NCBI RefSeq assembly: GCF_900163865.1
Contig: NZ_FUKU01000014.1
Location: 1 to 64,000, forward strand
Direction: 5' to 3'
Length of the DNA: 64,000 nucleotides
Origin: Sphingobacterium sp. JB170
GTDB taxonomy: Bacteria; Bacteroidota; Bacteroidia; Sphingobacteriales; Sphingobacteriaceae
Part shown: one piece after another, positions 18,921 through 27,615 of the stretch
How positions within the stretch are numbered: the first letter of the stretch is position 1
Layout of the letters: the number at the start of each line of letters is the position of its first letter
Notes under the pieces: model-generated
The model's database searches: none
What the model was told of the DNA's origin: nothing
The model's input: the letters and a program-made list of their open reading frames with translations, nothing else
Position numbers and translations under genes: made by a program

Positions 18921-19454
18921 TTAACGTATTAGAAAATCGTTCGTGGTTTTTAATGCATTTGTAAAACGCTCTCCCCCTTGGCCAGAAATGATTGTATAGT
19001 TAGCCTCTAGTGCATGGAGCTCCCGGATCCATATTTGCTTGAAGTGCTCCCGTTCATTGGGGAAATCGCGCAATGGATCATCAATCCAGGGTAAATCGAT
19101 ATCCATCAATAGATACAGATCATAAGGGCGATCACTTATTTCATCGGTGACTTCTTTGGGGGTTGTACCGAACAGGTGGTCACTCCAAATTTTTACCGTC
19201 AGTATCGTAGTATCACAAAAAACGAGGTTATTCCTGCTGCTATGTAGTATGGCTTCCTCCAATGCGATCTGCCCGTAGAACATATTTACTTCGTCCTGCA
19301 AGGTGTAGTTTTTGTTTAAATTTTTGCAATAGTATCGGGCATATTCGGGAACGCATAAGCTTTCCATATGTGCTGCTAACTGCCGTGCAATAGTTGATTT
19401 TCCCGTAGATTCAGGGCCGACAATTGCAATTTTAACGGTATCTGTGCTTGGCAA
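18921..19454 (-). CDS. NadR-type nicotinamide riboside kinase / AAA ATPase
   Basis: The 177-residue P-loop protein resembles the C-terminal kinase domain of NadR. The Walker A motif IVGPESTGKSTIARQLA is at ~10-26, and a CVPEYARYY segment and lid-like DIDLPWIDDPLRDFPNERE region (~120) follow. NadR kinases phosphorylate nicotinamide riboside to NMN. The adenylyltransferase and repressor domains of full NadR are absent. The only usable start is TTG at 19454: an in-frame TAA lies 10 codons upstream and the first ATG is beyond the Walker motif. An 8-A homopolymer lies just upstream. No transporter gene (pnuC) is nearby. Confidence 0.75.
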   Translation of the reverse strand: MPSTDTVKIAIVGPESTGKSTIARQLAAHMESLCVPEYARYYCKNLNKNYTLQDEVNMFYGQIALEEAILHSSRNNLVFCDTTILTVKIWSDHLFGTTPKEVTDEISDRPYDLYLLMDIDLPWIDDPLRDFPNEREHFKQIWIRELHALEANYTIISGQGGERFTNALKTTNDFLIR

Positions 19455-19628
19455 AACGTATTTTTTTTGACCGGCATTCGATTACACCAGTCGGTGAATA
19501 TTACAATAATAAGAAATGTGTAAACAAGATTCTGTATGAACCCAGAAAAAACAATGCAAAATCGGAAGAATATGGGGGATCGTGGAAAAATCGAGCGACG
19601 ATCGTTGAAAAATGAAGAGTGAATACTT

Positions 19629-20102
19629 TTATTGTACTATTTTATTTGCGCAGTTGGTGCTCGCAAATGACTCTGGTTTTGCCTTGAAGCGAAAGCCCAT
19701 TCCCAGGATATACCCCATGGCTTCTTTCAAAGCGACGTTGGACTCAAAGTTTGGATTGGTGTTGATGTCCGCATGCACTTCCAAATCTACATGGTATTGT
19801 TCGAGTAGTGGACATAAGTTAAAAGCGATATCAATCGATTTTTGGACTTCAGTTAGCATACGCTCTTTGATAGTCATCGTTTGACTGTTTCGATCGCGGT
19901 GAATAAACATGAAACCTCCCTTATGTTCGCGAAGGAAAACGATTACGGTAGCAAATTCTATAACCCCGCGTTTGACTTGTGAGTCTGTTCCAATGTAAAC
20001 TTTCAGTTCATTGCCTAAGCGTGTTTCTTTTTTGATGATTTCTTCAACAGCCGTGTTGATTGGGGTTCGGATAACCTCTCCATTGTAATGTTGCCAAATC
20101 AT
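19629..20102 (-). CDS. YkuK-like ribonuclease H-like protein (DUF458)
   Basis: The 157-residue protein of the YkuK/DUF458 family is predicted to have an RNase H-like fold. Visible hallmarks are VYIGTDSQVKRGVIEFATVI (~35-54, first acidic residue in GTDSQ), a central HRDRNSQTMTIKERMLTEV and VDLEVHADINTNPNFESN (~105-122), with conserved acidic residues. Biochemical function is not established. It is separated from the upp gene by ~90 bases on the same strand. Confidence 0.75.
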   Translation of the reverse strand: MIWQHYNGEVIRTPINTAVEEIIKKETRLGNELKVYIGTDSQVKRGVIEFATVIVFLREHKGGFMFIHRDRNSQTMTIKERMLTEVQKSIDIAFNLCPLLEQYHVDLEVHADINTNPNFESNVALKEAMGYILGMGFRFKAKPESFASTNCANKIVQ

Positions 20103-20189
20103 AATATATATGTTTTATTACTAAAGTTATCGATAAAAATTTCATACTGTGTTAATTGTCTATTATGTTGATGTTAATATTTACGTAGA

Positions 20190-20837
20190 TTATCCTTCTT
20201 TTTTACCGTATGCTAAGTCCCCTGCGTCGCCAAGTCCGGGAACGATATATGCTTTCGAAGTAAGCTCGTTGTCCACCGCCGCGATCCAAATATGTGCATC
20301 CGGTAAAAAGGCTTGAACATGCTGGAGACCTTCTTCCGAGGCAATCACCGCTGCAATGTGTAACTCTTTAATGTTATAGTCGGCCAGTAAGTCTTGACAA
20401 CATAATACCAGACTGCGTCCGGTGGCGAGCATCGGATCGGCAACGATAACTATCTTTTCATCGAGATTCGGACTGTTGGAATATTTTTTTTGGATCTCCA
20501 TTTCGCCACTTTTCTTGGTGTGTCGGTATGCGGCCATAAATGCATTTGGCGCTTTGTCAAATACGCGTAGCATGCCTTGATGGAACGGTAACCCGGCCCG
20601 GATAATGGTGGCTAATACGGGTTGCTCCTCTAAAACATTGTGATTTGCCGTTCCTAAAGGGGTCTCGACAGTAACTGGTTTATAACTTAATGTCTTGCTA
20701 ATTTCATAGGCGATGATCTCGCCAAGCCGCTCTAGATTGTACCTAAAACGCATACTGTCTTTTTGAATTTCGACGTCCCGTAGTTCCACCATATAATGGT
20801 TTGCAATACTGTTTTCTTTTGTTAATATCGTTACCAT
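20190..20837 (-). CDS. upp: uracil phosphoribosyltransferase
   Basis: Pyrimidine salvage enzyme making UMP from uracil and PRPP. The 215-residue protein has the PRPP-binding loop IVIVADPMLATGRSLV (~129-144). Uracil-binding motifs near the C-terminus are AAVDNELTSKAYIVPGLGDAGDLAYG. An RAGLPFHQGM block (~79) is also typical. Length is normal. Transcribed away from uvrB. Confidence 0.95.
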   Translation of the reverse strand: MVTILTKENSIANHYMVELRDVEIQKDSMRFRYNLERLGEIIAYEISKTLSYKPVTVETPLGTANHNVLEEQPVLATIIRAGLPFHQGMLRVFDKAPNAFMAAYRHTKKSGEMEIQKKYSNSPNLDEKIVIVADPMLATGRSLVLCCQDLLADYNIKELHIAAVIASEEGLQHVQAFLPDAHIWIAAVDNELTSKAYIVPGLGDAGDLAYGKKEG

Positions 20838-21054
20838 AACAGTGTGGTTGAAGTGTTTTACGAATATACAAATTTTATGCTGTAACGCTATCGCCGTCCT
20901 GCGGGTTCTACGTTTTCTCGCTGTATGTTATTCTTCTTTACTGTAGCCCATAATCTGTTAAAGTTTCGATGGCTTGCAAAAATGAAGTACTTCCCAGTGA
21001 AGCCTCAAAGTTTATTTTTTTTAGTATTTTTGATTTTGTCTAATCCCAATAAAT

Positions 21055-23091
21055 ATGAAGTTTGAATTGACATCGGATTATAAGCCTACCGGAGACCAAC
21101 CCCATGCGATAAAAGAGTTAGTGGACGGTGTGAACCAGGGGGAACGCTATCAGACGCTCCTGGGGGTCACGGGATCGGGAAAGACTTTTACTGTCGCTAA
21201 TCTCATTCAGCAGACACAACGTCCTGCGTTGATTTTAAGCCACAACAAGACATTGGCAGCGCAGTTGTATGGCGAGTTTAAACAATTCTTCCCCGAGAAT
21301 GCGGTGAATTATTTCGTTTCTTATTATGATTACTACCAGCCTGAAGCATTTATTGCCTCATCGAACACGTACATCGAGAAAGATTTAGCGATCAATGAAG
21401 AAATTGAGAAGCTGCGTTTGGCAACGACTTCATCATTGATGTCTGGCCGGCGAGATATTGTGGTGGTGTCTTCGGTTTCCTGTATTTATGGTATGGGTAA
21501 TCCTGAGGATTTTTCACGGTCGATTTTCCGATTCGCGGTCGGTATGACCGTGAGTAGAAATGCATTTTTACACCGCTTGGTTGAAATTCTTTATGCGCGA
21601 ACCACTACCGATTTCAAACGTGGAACGTTTCGTGTAAAAGGCGACGTGGTTGATATATTTCCGGCGTATTTAGACTATGCATTTCGAATATCTTTTTTCG
21701 GCGATGAGATTGATGAAATTAGTGAGATTGACCCCATTTCGGGAAAAACGATTAATAAAATCGAGGATATAGCTTTGTTCCCGGCAAATTTATTTGTTAC
21801 ACCGAAAGAAAAATTTACCAGCTCGATATGGGCCATTCAGGATGAATTGGTACAGCGTACGACGCAGCTCGAAGAGGAAGGGCGTATGTTAGAAGCCAAA
21901 CGTCTTGAGGAGCGCGTAAATTATGACTTGGAAATGATGCGTGAATTGGGGTATTGTTCAGGAATTGAAAATTACTCGCGATTTTTTGATGGACGTACGG
22001 CCGGCATGCGACCTTTCTGCTTATTGGATTACTTTCCAGAAGATTACTTACTCATTATCGACGAAAGCCACGTAACACTCCCGCAACTTCGGGCGATGTA
22101 TGGGGGCGACCGTTCGCGCAAAGTGTCCTTAGTAGAACACGGATTTAGGCTTCCCGCGGCGCTTGATAATCGGCCGCTTAATTTCTCGGAATTCGAATCA
22201 TTAACCAATCAAACGGTCTATGTCTCTGCTACTCCGGGAGATTATGAATTACAACAAACCGAAGGAGTTGTCGTGGAGCAGGTTATCCGTCCGACGGGCC
22301 TTCTCGATCCTATTATAGAAGTGCACCCGGCAGTAAACCAGGTCGATGATTTCTTGGAAGAAGTTGATAAGACGATTAAAGAAGGGGGGCGGATCTTAGC
22401 GACGACACTTACCAAGCGTATGGCTGAAGAGCTCACTAAATATATGAACCGTTTAAATGTCAAAGTTCGGTACATCCATTCGGAAATAAAAACGCTCGAA
22501 CGAGTAGAAATCTTGCGTGGGTTACGGTTAGGTGAATTCGATGTTTTGGTTGGCGTCAACTTGTTACGTGAGGGTTTAGATTTACCTGAAGTAACGCTGG
22601 TGGCGATTTTGGATGCTGACAAAGAAGGTTTCTTGCGTTCGTACCGGTCTTTGATACAGACGATTGGACGCGCGGCGCGTAACGATCGCGGAAGGGTTGT
22701 GATGTATGCGGATAAAATGACCGACAGTATGCGCGTAACCATCGATGAAACAAATAGACGGCGCGAAAAGCAATTAGCCTATAATTTAGAGCATGGCATT
22801 ACTCCGCGGACTGTAGGGAAAACTCGAGAGGAAATCATCGAGCAGACTTCCGTTGCCGATTTTAAATCAGTTGAAGGGAAAGCCTACATTGAACCTGATG
22901 CAGCATCGTTAATTGCAGCTGATCCGGTAATGAACCACCTCGGTAATAAAGATCTTACAAAAGCCATTGAAAATGTCCGTAAACAGATGGATAAAGCGGC
23001 TAAGGACATGGATTTCCTCGCCGCAGCGAAGTTACGCGACGAAATGTTTGCAATGGAGCAACTATATCAAGAAAAGTTTGGCGTAAAGTAA
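21055..23091 (+). CDS. uvrB: excinuclease ABC subunit B
   Basis: Damage-verification helicase of nucleotide excision repair; its partner uvrC is in this window at ~32.8 kb. The 678-residue protein has Walker A LLGVTGSGKTFTVANLI (~34-51) and the beta-hairpin YYDYYQPEAFIASSNTYIEKD (~92). DEAD-like IIDESHVT, helicase motif VI QTIGRAARNDRG (~540) and a C-terminal UVR domain (~635-675) that contacts UvrC are also present. A possible -7 element TATTTTTG lies at 21025-21032. Confidence 0.98.
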   Translation: MKFELTSDYKPTGDQPHAIKELVDGVNQGERYQTLLGVTGSGKTFTVANLIQQTQRPALILSHNKTLAAQLYGEFKQFFPENAVNYFVSYYDYYQPEAFIASSNTYIEKDLAINEEIEKLRLATTSSLMSGRRDIVVVSSVSCIYGMGNPEDFSRSIFRFAVGMTVSRNAFLHRLVEILYARTTTDFKRGTFRVKGDVVDIFPAYLDYAFRISFFGDEIDEISEIDPISGKTINKIEDIALFPANLFVTPKEKFTSSIWAIQDELVQRTTQLEEEGRMLEAKRLEERVNYDLEMMRELGYCSGIENYSRFFDGRTAGMRPFCLLDYFPEDYLLIIDESHVTLPQLRAMYGGDRSRKVSLVEHGFRLPAALDNRPLNFSEFESLTNQTVYVSATPGDYELQQTEGVVVEQVIRPTGLLDPIIEVHPAVNQVDDFLEEVDKTIKEGGRILATTLTKRMAEELTKYMNRLNVKVRYIHSEIKTLERVEILRGLRLGEFDVLVGVNLLREGLDLPEVTLVAILDADKEGFLRSYRSLIQTIGRAARNDRGRVVMYADKMTDSMRVTIDETNRRREKQLAYNLEHGITPRTVGKTREEIIEQTSVADFKSVEGKAYIEPDAASLIAADPVMNHLGNKDLTKAIENVRKQMDKAAKDMDFLAAAKLRDEMFAMEQLYQEKFGVK

Positions 23092-23095
23092 TCCG

Positions 23096-23524
23096 TTATT
23101 TTTTTTCCTCGTAAAGTGTTTGTTTGTCATGGACAACTGACCAGCAATGATCTTGGTGTTTTAGTTGATAGTCGTGCGAGGCGAATAAATTTGGTGACTT
23201 ATTCTCCAACACGACACTTTCAGTTTCTTCTTTAAGGAATAATTCAGCTTTATGTTGTATGGAGTCAATAAGTACAAATGCTGCGGTTTCGTAATTGGCA
23301 CTCGTATCGGTGATGTTTAAGGTGATCGTTCCTTCCCACGGTCGTATACATTCTTCTTTTAACTTCGACCAGGTGTAGCCAGCAGATACTAAGCAACCGT
23401 TTTTATCTTTTTCGTTTCCAACGACTATAGAGGAGGGGGAGTCGCTTTGGCTTTCACTATTCTTTTTCGCACCCTGACAGGCATTTAGAAGATAAACAAA
23501 CAGGATCAAGGATAAATATCTCAT
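23096..23524 (-). CDS. Bacteroidota lipoprotein of unknown function
   Basis: The 142-residue predicted lipoprotein has signal MRYLSLILFVYLLNAC with the lipobox Cys at 16. The mature part starts with a Ser/Asn-rich linker, then NGCLVSAGYTWSKLKEECIR (~42-61). I recognise this motif as recurring in small Bacteroidota lipoproteins. Its paired cysteines may form a disulfide. No enzymatic motif is visible. It ends 4 bases from the uvrB stop and is convergent with it. Confidence 0.7.
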   Translation of the reverse strand: MRYLSLILFVYLLNACQGAKKNSESQSDSPSSIVVGNEKDKNGCLVSAGYTWSKLKEECIRPWEGTITLNITDTSANYETAAFVLIDSIQHKAELFLKEETESVVLENKSPNLFASHDYQLKHQDHCWSVVHDKQTLYEEKK

Positions 23525-23689
23525 AAATTAGTTTTTAGCTTGTGTAGGGCATAAATCGTACCAACGTCAAGCAGATTGGACGAGCTGCTATTTGTTTTTT
23601 AGTGGTTATTAGTCGGTTTTTAATAAAAAGCTTATTACATTTACAAAAGCCGTGTTAATGAGCATGTTTTTTATCAAATTATTAATGGA

Positions 23690-24724
23690 ATGAAAAAACC
23701 AGTATTGGTTATTAAATTTGGATCGGCATCCATTACAACCAAAGGGGGAGAGATTGATGAGCGGATTGTGCTTGAAATAGCAAGACAAACCGCGCAATTA
23801 CAAAGCACGTACAATATCGTACTTGTTTCCTCGGGTGCAGTTGCTGCGGGTAAGCGTTTTTTGGTTAATTATGCAGGTACTTTGTCCGAGCGTAAAGCGG
23901 CGGCAGCGATTGGTAACCCCTTACTCGTCCGTAAATATAGTACCTATTTTAAGCCCTTTGGAATTGCCTTGGCACAGAGTTTATGTGAACGACAACATTT
24001 TGCCAACCGGGCACAGTTCTTGCAGCTTAAAGATACGTACATGGAGTTATGGAAAAACAACGTTATTCCAATTGCAAATGAAAATGACGTGGTTAGCAAT
24101 ACAGAACTGAAATTCTCTGATAATGATGAGTTAGCCACGATGATAGGAGTCGGTTTTGATGCGGAACAAATTCTTTTTAGTACTTCAGTGCCTGGGGTGC
24201 TTGATACCAAAGGTAATGTCGTACCTGAGATCAAGGTGATCGATAAAGAGGCGCTCTCTTTAGCACGTAAGGATAAATCCTCTTTAGGCTTAGGCGGGAT
24301 GACCTCCAAACTTAATTTCGCGCGACTTGCCAATCAGATGGGCGTTCGAGCGGTTATCTTTAGTATGCAAACTCCGGAAGCAATAATAAAAGCCGTAAAT
24401 GGGGCGACCGGGACCGTCTGCCATGCACTGGCCAAGAAGGTATCGTCTCGCAATAAGTGGCTCGCCAGTGGAAGTATAATAAAAGCACAAGTGAAAATTG
24501 ACGAGGGTGCGGTGCAAGCGATAAAGAACAGAAAAAGTTTACTAGCTGTAGGTGTAATTCATATAAATCAGTCTTTTGATACGGGGGAAGTATTTCAGAT
24601 AGCGGACCGGAATGGGGCCGTTATTGCCGTGGCGAAGGCCAAGATCGACGTGTTAGATATGAATTCTATTCAAAAGAAAAAAAATGTGGCAATTGCACAT
24701 GCAGACAATATTGTATTAATGTAA
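23690..24724 (+). CDS. proB: glutamate 5-kinase
   Basis: First step of proline synthesis, forming gamma-glutamyl phosphate. The 344-residue protein has the amino-acid-kinase start VLVIKFGSASITTKGG and VLVSSGAVAAGK (~45-56). It also has the substrate loop IPIANENDVVSN (~124-135), DNDELATMIG and LGLGGMTSKLNFARLA (~202-217). A PUA domain fills ~258-344. It overlaps proA by one base (TAATG at the junction), implying translational coupling. Confidence 0.95.
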   Translation: MKKPVLVIKFGSASITTKGGEIDERIVLEIARQTAQLQSTYNIVLVSSGAVAAGKRFLVNYAGTLSERKAAAAIGNPLLVRKYSTYFKPFGIALAQSLCERQHFANRAQFLQLKDTYMELWKNNVIPIANENDVVSNTELKFSDNDELATMIGVGFDAEQILFSTSVPGVLDTKGNVVPEIKVIDKEALSLARKDKSSLGLGGMTSKLNFARLANQMGVRAVIFSMQTPEAIIKAVNGATGTVCHALAKKVSSRNKWLASGSIIKAQVKIDEGAVQAIKNRKSLLAVGVIHINQSFDTGEVFQIADRNGAVIAVAKAKIDVLDMNSIQKKKNVAIAHADNIVLM

Positions 24725-25974
24725 TGAGAGATAATATTAAAGAAGAATTGGTAGCGGCGCGCGTTGCCAGCCGGCAGCTTCGGCAGCTAACGAATGATGT
24801 ACGTAAAGACGTGTTATCGGAGATTTCGAGAGCCATCCGTTCAAAGATAGGAACTATTATAACCGAGAATAAACGAGATTTGGAGCGCATGGATCCTTCA
24901 GACCCGCGCTACGACCGATTATCGCTTGACGAGTCGCGTATAAATGGCTTGTCAACAAGTATTCTGGAAATAGCAAGTCTTCCTGATCCTGCGAGCGTGC
25001 TCCTTTCGTCAAAAAAGCTGGAAAATGGACTGTCCATCGAAAAGAAGACTGTCCCTTTAGGGGTAGTGGGCGTAATCTACGAATCTAGACCTAATGTTAC
25101 AGTGGACGTTGCGGCGCTTTGTATCCGTTCGGCGAATGTATGCCTGCTCCGCGGTGGTTCAGACGCTTGGTTCACGAATAGTATTTTGGTTTCTATTATA
25201 CGCGAGGTTCTGTTTAAATTTGATTTAGATGTTAATATTGTGCAGTTGCTACCAACTGACCGCGCGTTTGTGACCGAATTGTTATTGGCCGTTAAATATG
25301 TCGATATTATAATACCCCGTGGCTCGCAAGGGCTCATTGATTTTGTTCGCGAGAACGCAAAAGTGCCCGTTATTGAGACGGGGGCTGGCGTTTGTCACAC
25401 TTATGTGGAGAGTAGTGCCGATATTCTACAAGCTGCGCGCATCGTTGCGAATGCAAAAATTTCCAGACCCTCTGTCTGCAATGCGCTTGATACGGTCGTG
25501 GTCGATGCGTCAGTGAGGGACGAATTTTTACGGGCCCTGTCTCCAAATTTTCAAAGGGCAGGTGTTGAAGTTTATGCCGATAAGCGGTCGTACGATACGC
25601 TTGGCGAGCTGGCTTATCCGCATTTGAAACAGGCTACAGAGAGCGATTTTGGCCGTGAGTTTTTATCGCTAGGTTGTTCCATCAAGGTAGTTGATTCTTT
25701 TGAGGAGGCACTGCAACATATTGAAGAACATTCCTCGAAACACTCCGAATGTATTGTGTCTGATGATCCCGAAAAAGTTTCGATATTTATGGAATCAGTG
25801 GATGCAGCAGCAGTGTATCATAATGCATCGACTCGGTTTACCGACGGAGCAGAATTTGGTCTGGGCGCTGAAATAGGAATTTCCACACAAAAATTACATG
25901 CCCGCGGGCCATTTGCTTTAGAAAAGCTAGTGACCGAAAAATGGTATGTTAACGGTACTGGACAAATCCGTTAA
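24724..25974 (+). CDS. proA: glutamate-5-semialdehyde dehydrogenase (gamma-glutamyl phosphate reductase)
   Basis: Second step of proline synthesis. The 416-residue protein shows the NADP-binding region GVVGVIYESRPNVTVDVAALC (~114-134) and IVQLLPTDR. The catalytic cysteine is in SRPSVCNALDTVVV (~251-264). C-terminal ALEKLVTEKWYVNGTGQIR is typical of the family. Operon partner of proB; proC is not in the window. Confidence 0.96.
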   Translation: MRDNIKEELVAARVASRQLRQLTNDVRKDVLSEISRAIRSKIGTIITENKRDLERMDPSDPRYDRLSLDESRINGLSTSILEIASLPDPASVLLSSKKLENGLSIEKKTVPLGVVGVIYESRPNVTVDVAALCIRSANVCLLRGGSDAWFTNSILVSIIREVLFKFDLDVNIVQLLPTDRAFVTELLLAVKYVDIIIPRGSQGLIDFVRENAKVPVIETGAGVCHTYVESSADILQAARIVANAKISRPSVCNALDTVVVDASVRDEFLRALSPNFQRAGVEVYADKRSYDTLGELAYPHLKQATESDFGREFLSLGCSIKVVDSFEEALQHIEEHSSKHSECIVSDDPEKVSIFMESVDAAAVYHNASTRFTDGAEFGLGAEIGISTQKLHARGPFALEKLVTEKWYVNGTGQIR

Positions 25975-25976
25975 AA

Positions 25977-26384
25977 ATGGGAATACGATACGAAAAAGAT
26001 AGCATTGTGGATTGGGCTAATGAACTGGGTAAGTTTTTACGTTTAATTGTGGATAAATATAATGCTTTCGATGAGCCCGTTGCTGCTGATATTTTGGAAG
26101 ACGGCTATTTGAATTTTTTTCAAAAAGAGCGCGATTGGATACACGGAGTTTCCGAGCAAGAATTATTCGCCTACGTAAATAAAGACCTTCAGGAGGGACA
26201 AATACGACCTTTAGGACTGCTTATACTGGATGATGCTAAGTTTTCGAATGTAAGTAGTGAACTCAAAAAGTCACTGTTTCGGAAAGCAAAGTTATTACTT
26301 AATCACGCTTCTGAGCGATTAGAGCAATTTTCTTTCGAAGATTATGAAAGAATGACCGAAATTGAAAATGAGCTGTTAAAATAA
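25977..26384 (+). CDS. conserved small protein of unknown function in the proBA operon
   Basis: 135 residues, starting 2 bases after the proA stop and therefore almost certainly co-transcribed. It is soluble, acidic and mostly helical in appearance, with no signal peptide. I recognise no catalytic motif. Notable phrases are DSIVDWANELGKFLRLIVDK (~8-27) and a C-terminal helix SFEDYERMTEIENELLK. The link with proline synthesis comes from position only. Confidence 0.75.
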   Translation: MGIRYEKDSIVDWANELGKFLRLIVDKYNAFDEPVAADILEDGYLNFFQKERDWIHGVSEQELFAYVNKDLQEGQIRPLGLLILDDAKFSNVSSELKKSLFRKAKLLLNHASERLEQFSFEDYERMTEIENELLK

Positions 26385-26482
26385 AGGAATTGCTCGCGAT
26401 TTTAAAATGGCGCGGGCAATTACGAGTCGTTGAATCTCGATGGTGTCTTCATAAAGTTTTTTTGAAAACGGTGGCTAACATT

Positions 26483-26511
26483 TTGAAAAACAAATTAATC
26501 TACTAAATTTG
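26483..26511 (+). promoter_or_regulatory. promoter of the peroxiredoxin gene
   Basis: TTG at 26483-26485, an 18-base spacer and TAAATTTG at 26504-26511 match the Bacteroidota promoter consensus and lead the peroxiredoxin start by ~40 bases. Confidence 0.6.
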
Positions 26512-26551
26512 TAGAGTATTAAGATTAAATAACCACATAAATAATAACGAT

Positions 26552-27187
26552 ATGAGTTTAAAATTAGGAGATACCGCGCCGAATTTTCAGGCCGAAACGT
26601 CAATAGGGCCGATCGATTTTTACGAGTTCATCGATGGTGGATGGGCAGTTTTGTATTCGCACCCCTCTGACTACACACCGGTGTGTACTACGGAGTTGGG
26701 ACGTACTGCTCAACTTAAATCGGAATTTGAGAAGCGCAACACAAAAGTTTTAGCGTTAAGTGTGGATTCTGTCGAAGATCATTTGGGCTGGATTAAAGAT
26801 ATTAATGAGACACAAAACACGAATGTGGAATTCCCGATCATTGCAGATAAAGATCGCAAGGTGTCGGAACTGTATGATATGATTCATCCCAATGCTTCGG
26901 CGACAGCAACCGTACGCTCGGTGTTCGTAATCGGACCGGATAAAAAAGTCAAGTTGACCCTTACATATCCTGCCTCTACGGGAAGAAACTTTAATGAAAT
27001 ACTTCGTGTCATCGACTCCTTGCAGCTTACGGCAGACTATTCTGTTGCTACTCCTGCAGACTGGAATGATGGAGATGATGTCATCGTTGTGCCAGCGATT
27101 AAAACAGAAGATATCGCTGCTAAGTTTCCTAAGGGGTTCAACGAAGTAAAACCGTACTTGCGCGTTACACCACAACCGAACAAATAG
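26552..27187 (+). CDS. 1-Cys peroxiredoxin (Prx6 type)
   Basis: Reduces peroxides through a single peroxidatic cysteine. The 211-residue protein has the active-site loop HPSDYTPVCTTELG (~37-50), with Cys ~45, and no other cysteine. RSVFVIGPDKKVKLTLTYPAS and a C-terminal dimerisation extension typical of Prx6 are present. The reductant is unknown and is likely a small thiol. Own promoter and terminator. Confidence 0.93.
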   Translation: MSLKLGDTAPNFQAETSIGPIDFYEFIDGGWAVLYSHPSDYTPVCTTELGRTAQLKSEFEKRNTKVLALSVDSVEDHLGWIKDINETQNTNVEFPIIADKDRKVSELYDMIHPNASATATVRSVFVIGPDKKVKLTLTYPASTGRNFNEILRVIDSLQLTADYSVATPADWNDGDDVIVVPAIKTEDIAAKFPKGFNEVKPYLRVTPQPNK

Positions 27188-27216
27188 GTGACTTTAAAAC
27201 GTGTGTTATAAATGTT

Positions 27217-27247
27217 AAAGGCCTTCTAGATTCTAGGGGCCTTTTTT
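27217..27247 (+). terminator. terminator of the peroxiredoxin gene, insertion point of the intron
   Basis: AAAGGCC (27217-27223) pairs with GGCCTTT (27238-27244), enclosing a further CTAG repeat, and a T-run ends at 27247. The group IIC intron relic begins within about 5 bases of the T-run. Confidence 0.8.
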
Positions 27248-27251
27248 AGTT

Positions 27252-27586
27252 GTGCACTCGGCATGGGGGCATGTACTCTAAGGCGGTAAGTACCGAACGC
27301 GCCTTGATGGTATGGAAGCGTTAACCTAAGGCAAGAGTGTTCTTCGTGAGGTGGAGTGTGAAGGAAACCTGGCGTAAACCTCCGCCGGACGAACAGGAAC
27401 CGGAAGCGGATCAGGCAGTTACTGATGGGTTGGACAACGCATTTTAAAAGAATGCAGAATTTGTCAATCTAAAAGACGCTGTAAATACTACTTAACTCGT
27501 TCATATTTAATGAACCGCCAATATACCGAACGGTACGTATGGTGGTGTGAGTGGGCAGATGGTCAAAAAATGGCTATCTTCTTCCC
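27252..27586 (+). mobile_element. ORF-less group IIC intron relic
   Basis: About 335 nt that follow the domain order of bacterial group IIC introns such as the Oceanobacillus iheyensis intron. The 5' end reads GTGCACTCGGCATGG, near the family GUGYG...CGGCAUGG. Domain I segments follow: GGTAAGTACCGAAC (27286-27299), AACCTAAGGCAAG (27323-27335), GTGTGAAGGAAAC (27357-27369) and GACGAACAGGAACC (27389-27402). Then come a collapsed middle part with no reverse transcriptase, a domain V hairpin (27512-27550) and a domain VI-like hairpin (27559-27582). It sits right behind a terminator, the usual target of group IIC introns. Domain V carries an extra A, so it may be inactive. The exact ends are uncertain by several bases. 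Confidence 0.85.
27512..27550 (+). ncRNA. group II intron domain V (degenerate)
   Basis: The hairpin pairs ACCGCC with GGTGGT and TATACC with GGTA..TA around a GAAC loop, keeping the conserved two-base CG bulge on the 3' side. Compared with the canonical group IIC form, one G-C pair has become A-T with both sides changed, and one extra A is inserted in the 5' strand. Confidence 0.8.
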
Positions 27587-27615
27587 CGGTTTGTATATCT
27601 TAACGCTGCGGGAAT

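Noticed and set aside
22242..22742. Three overlapping minus-strand open frames
   Set aside because: All lie inside uvrB; composition (Arg/Ser/Thr-rich) is that of shadow frames.
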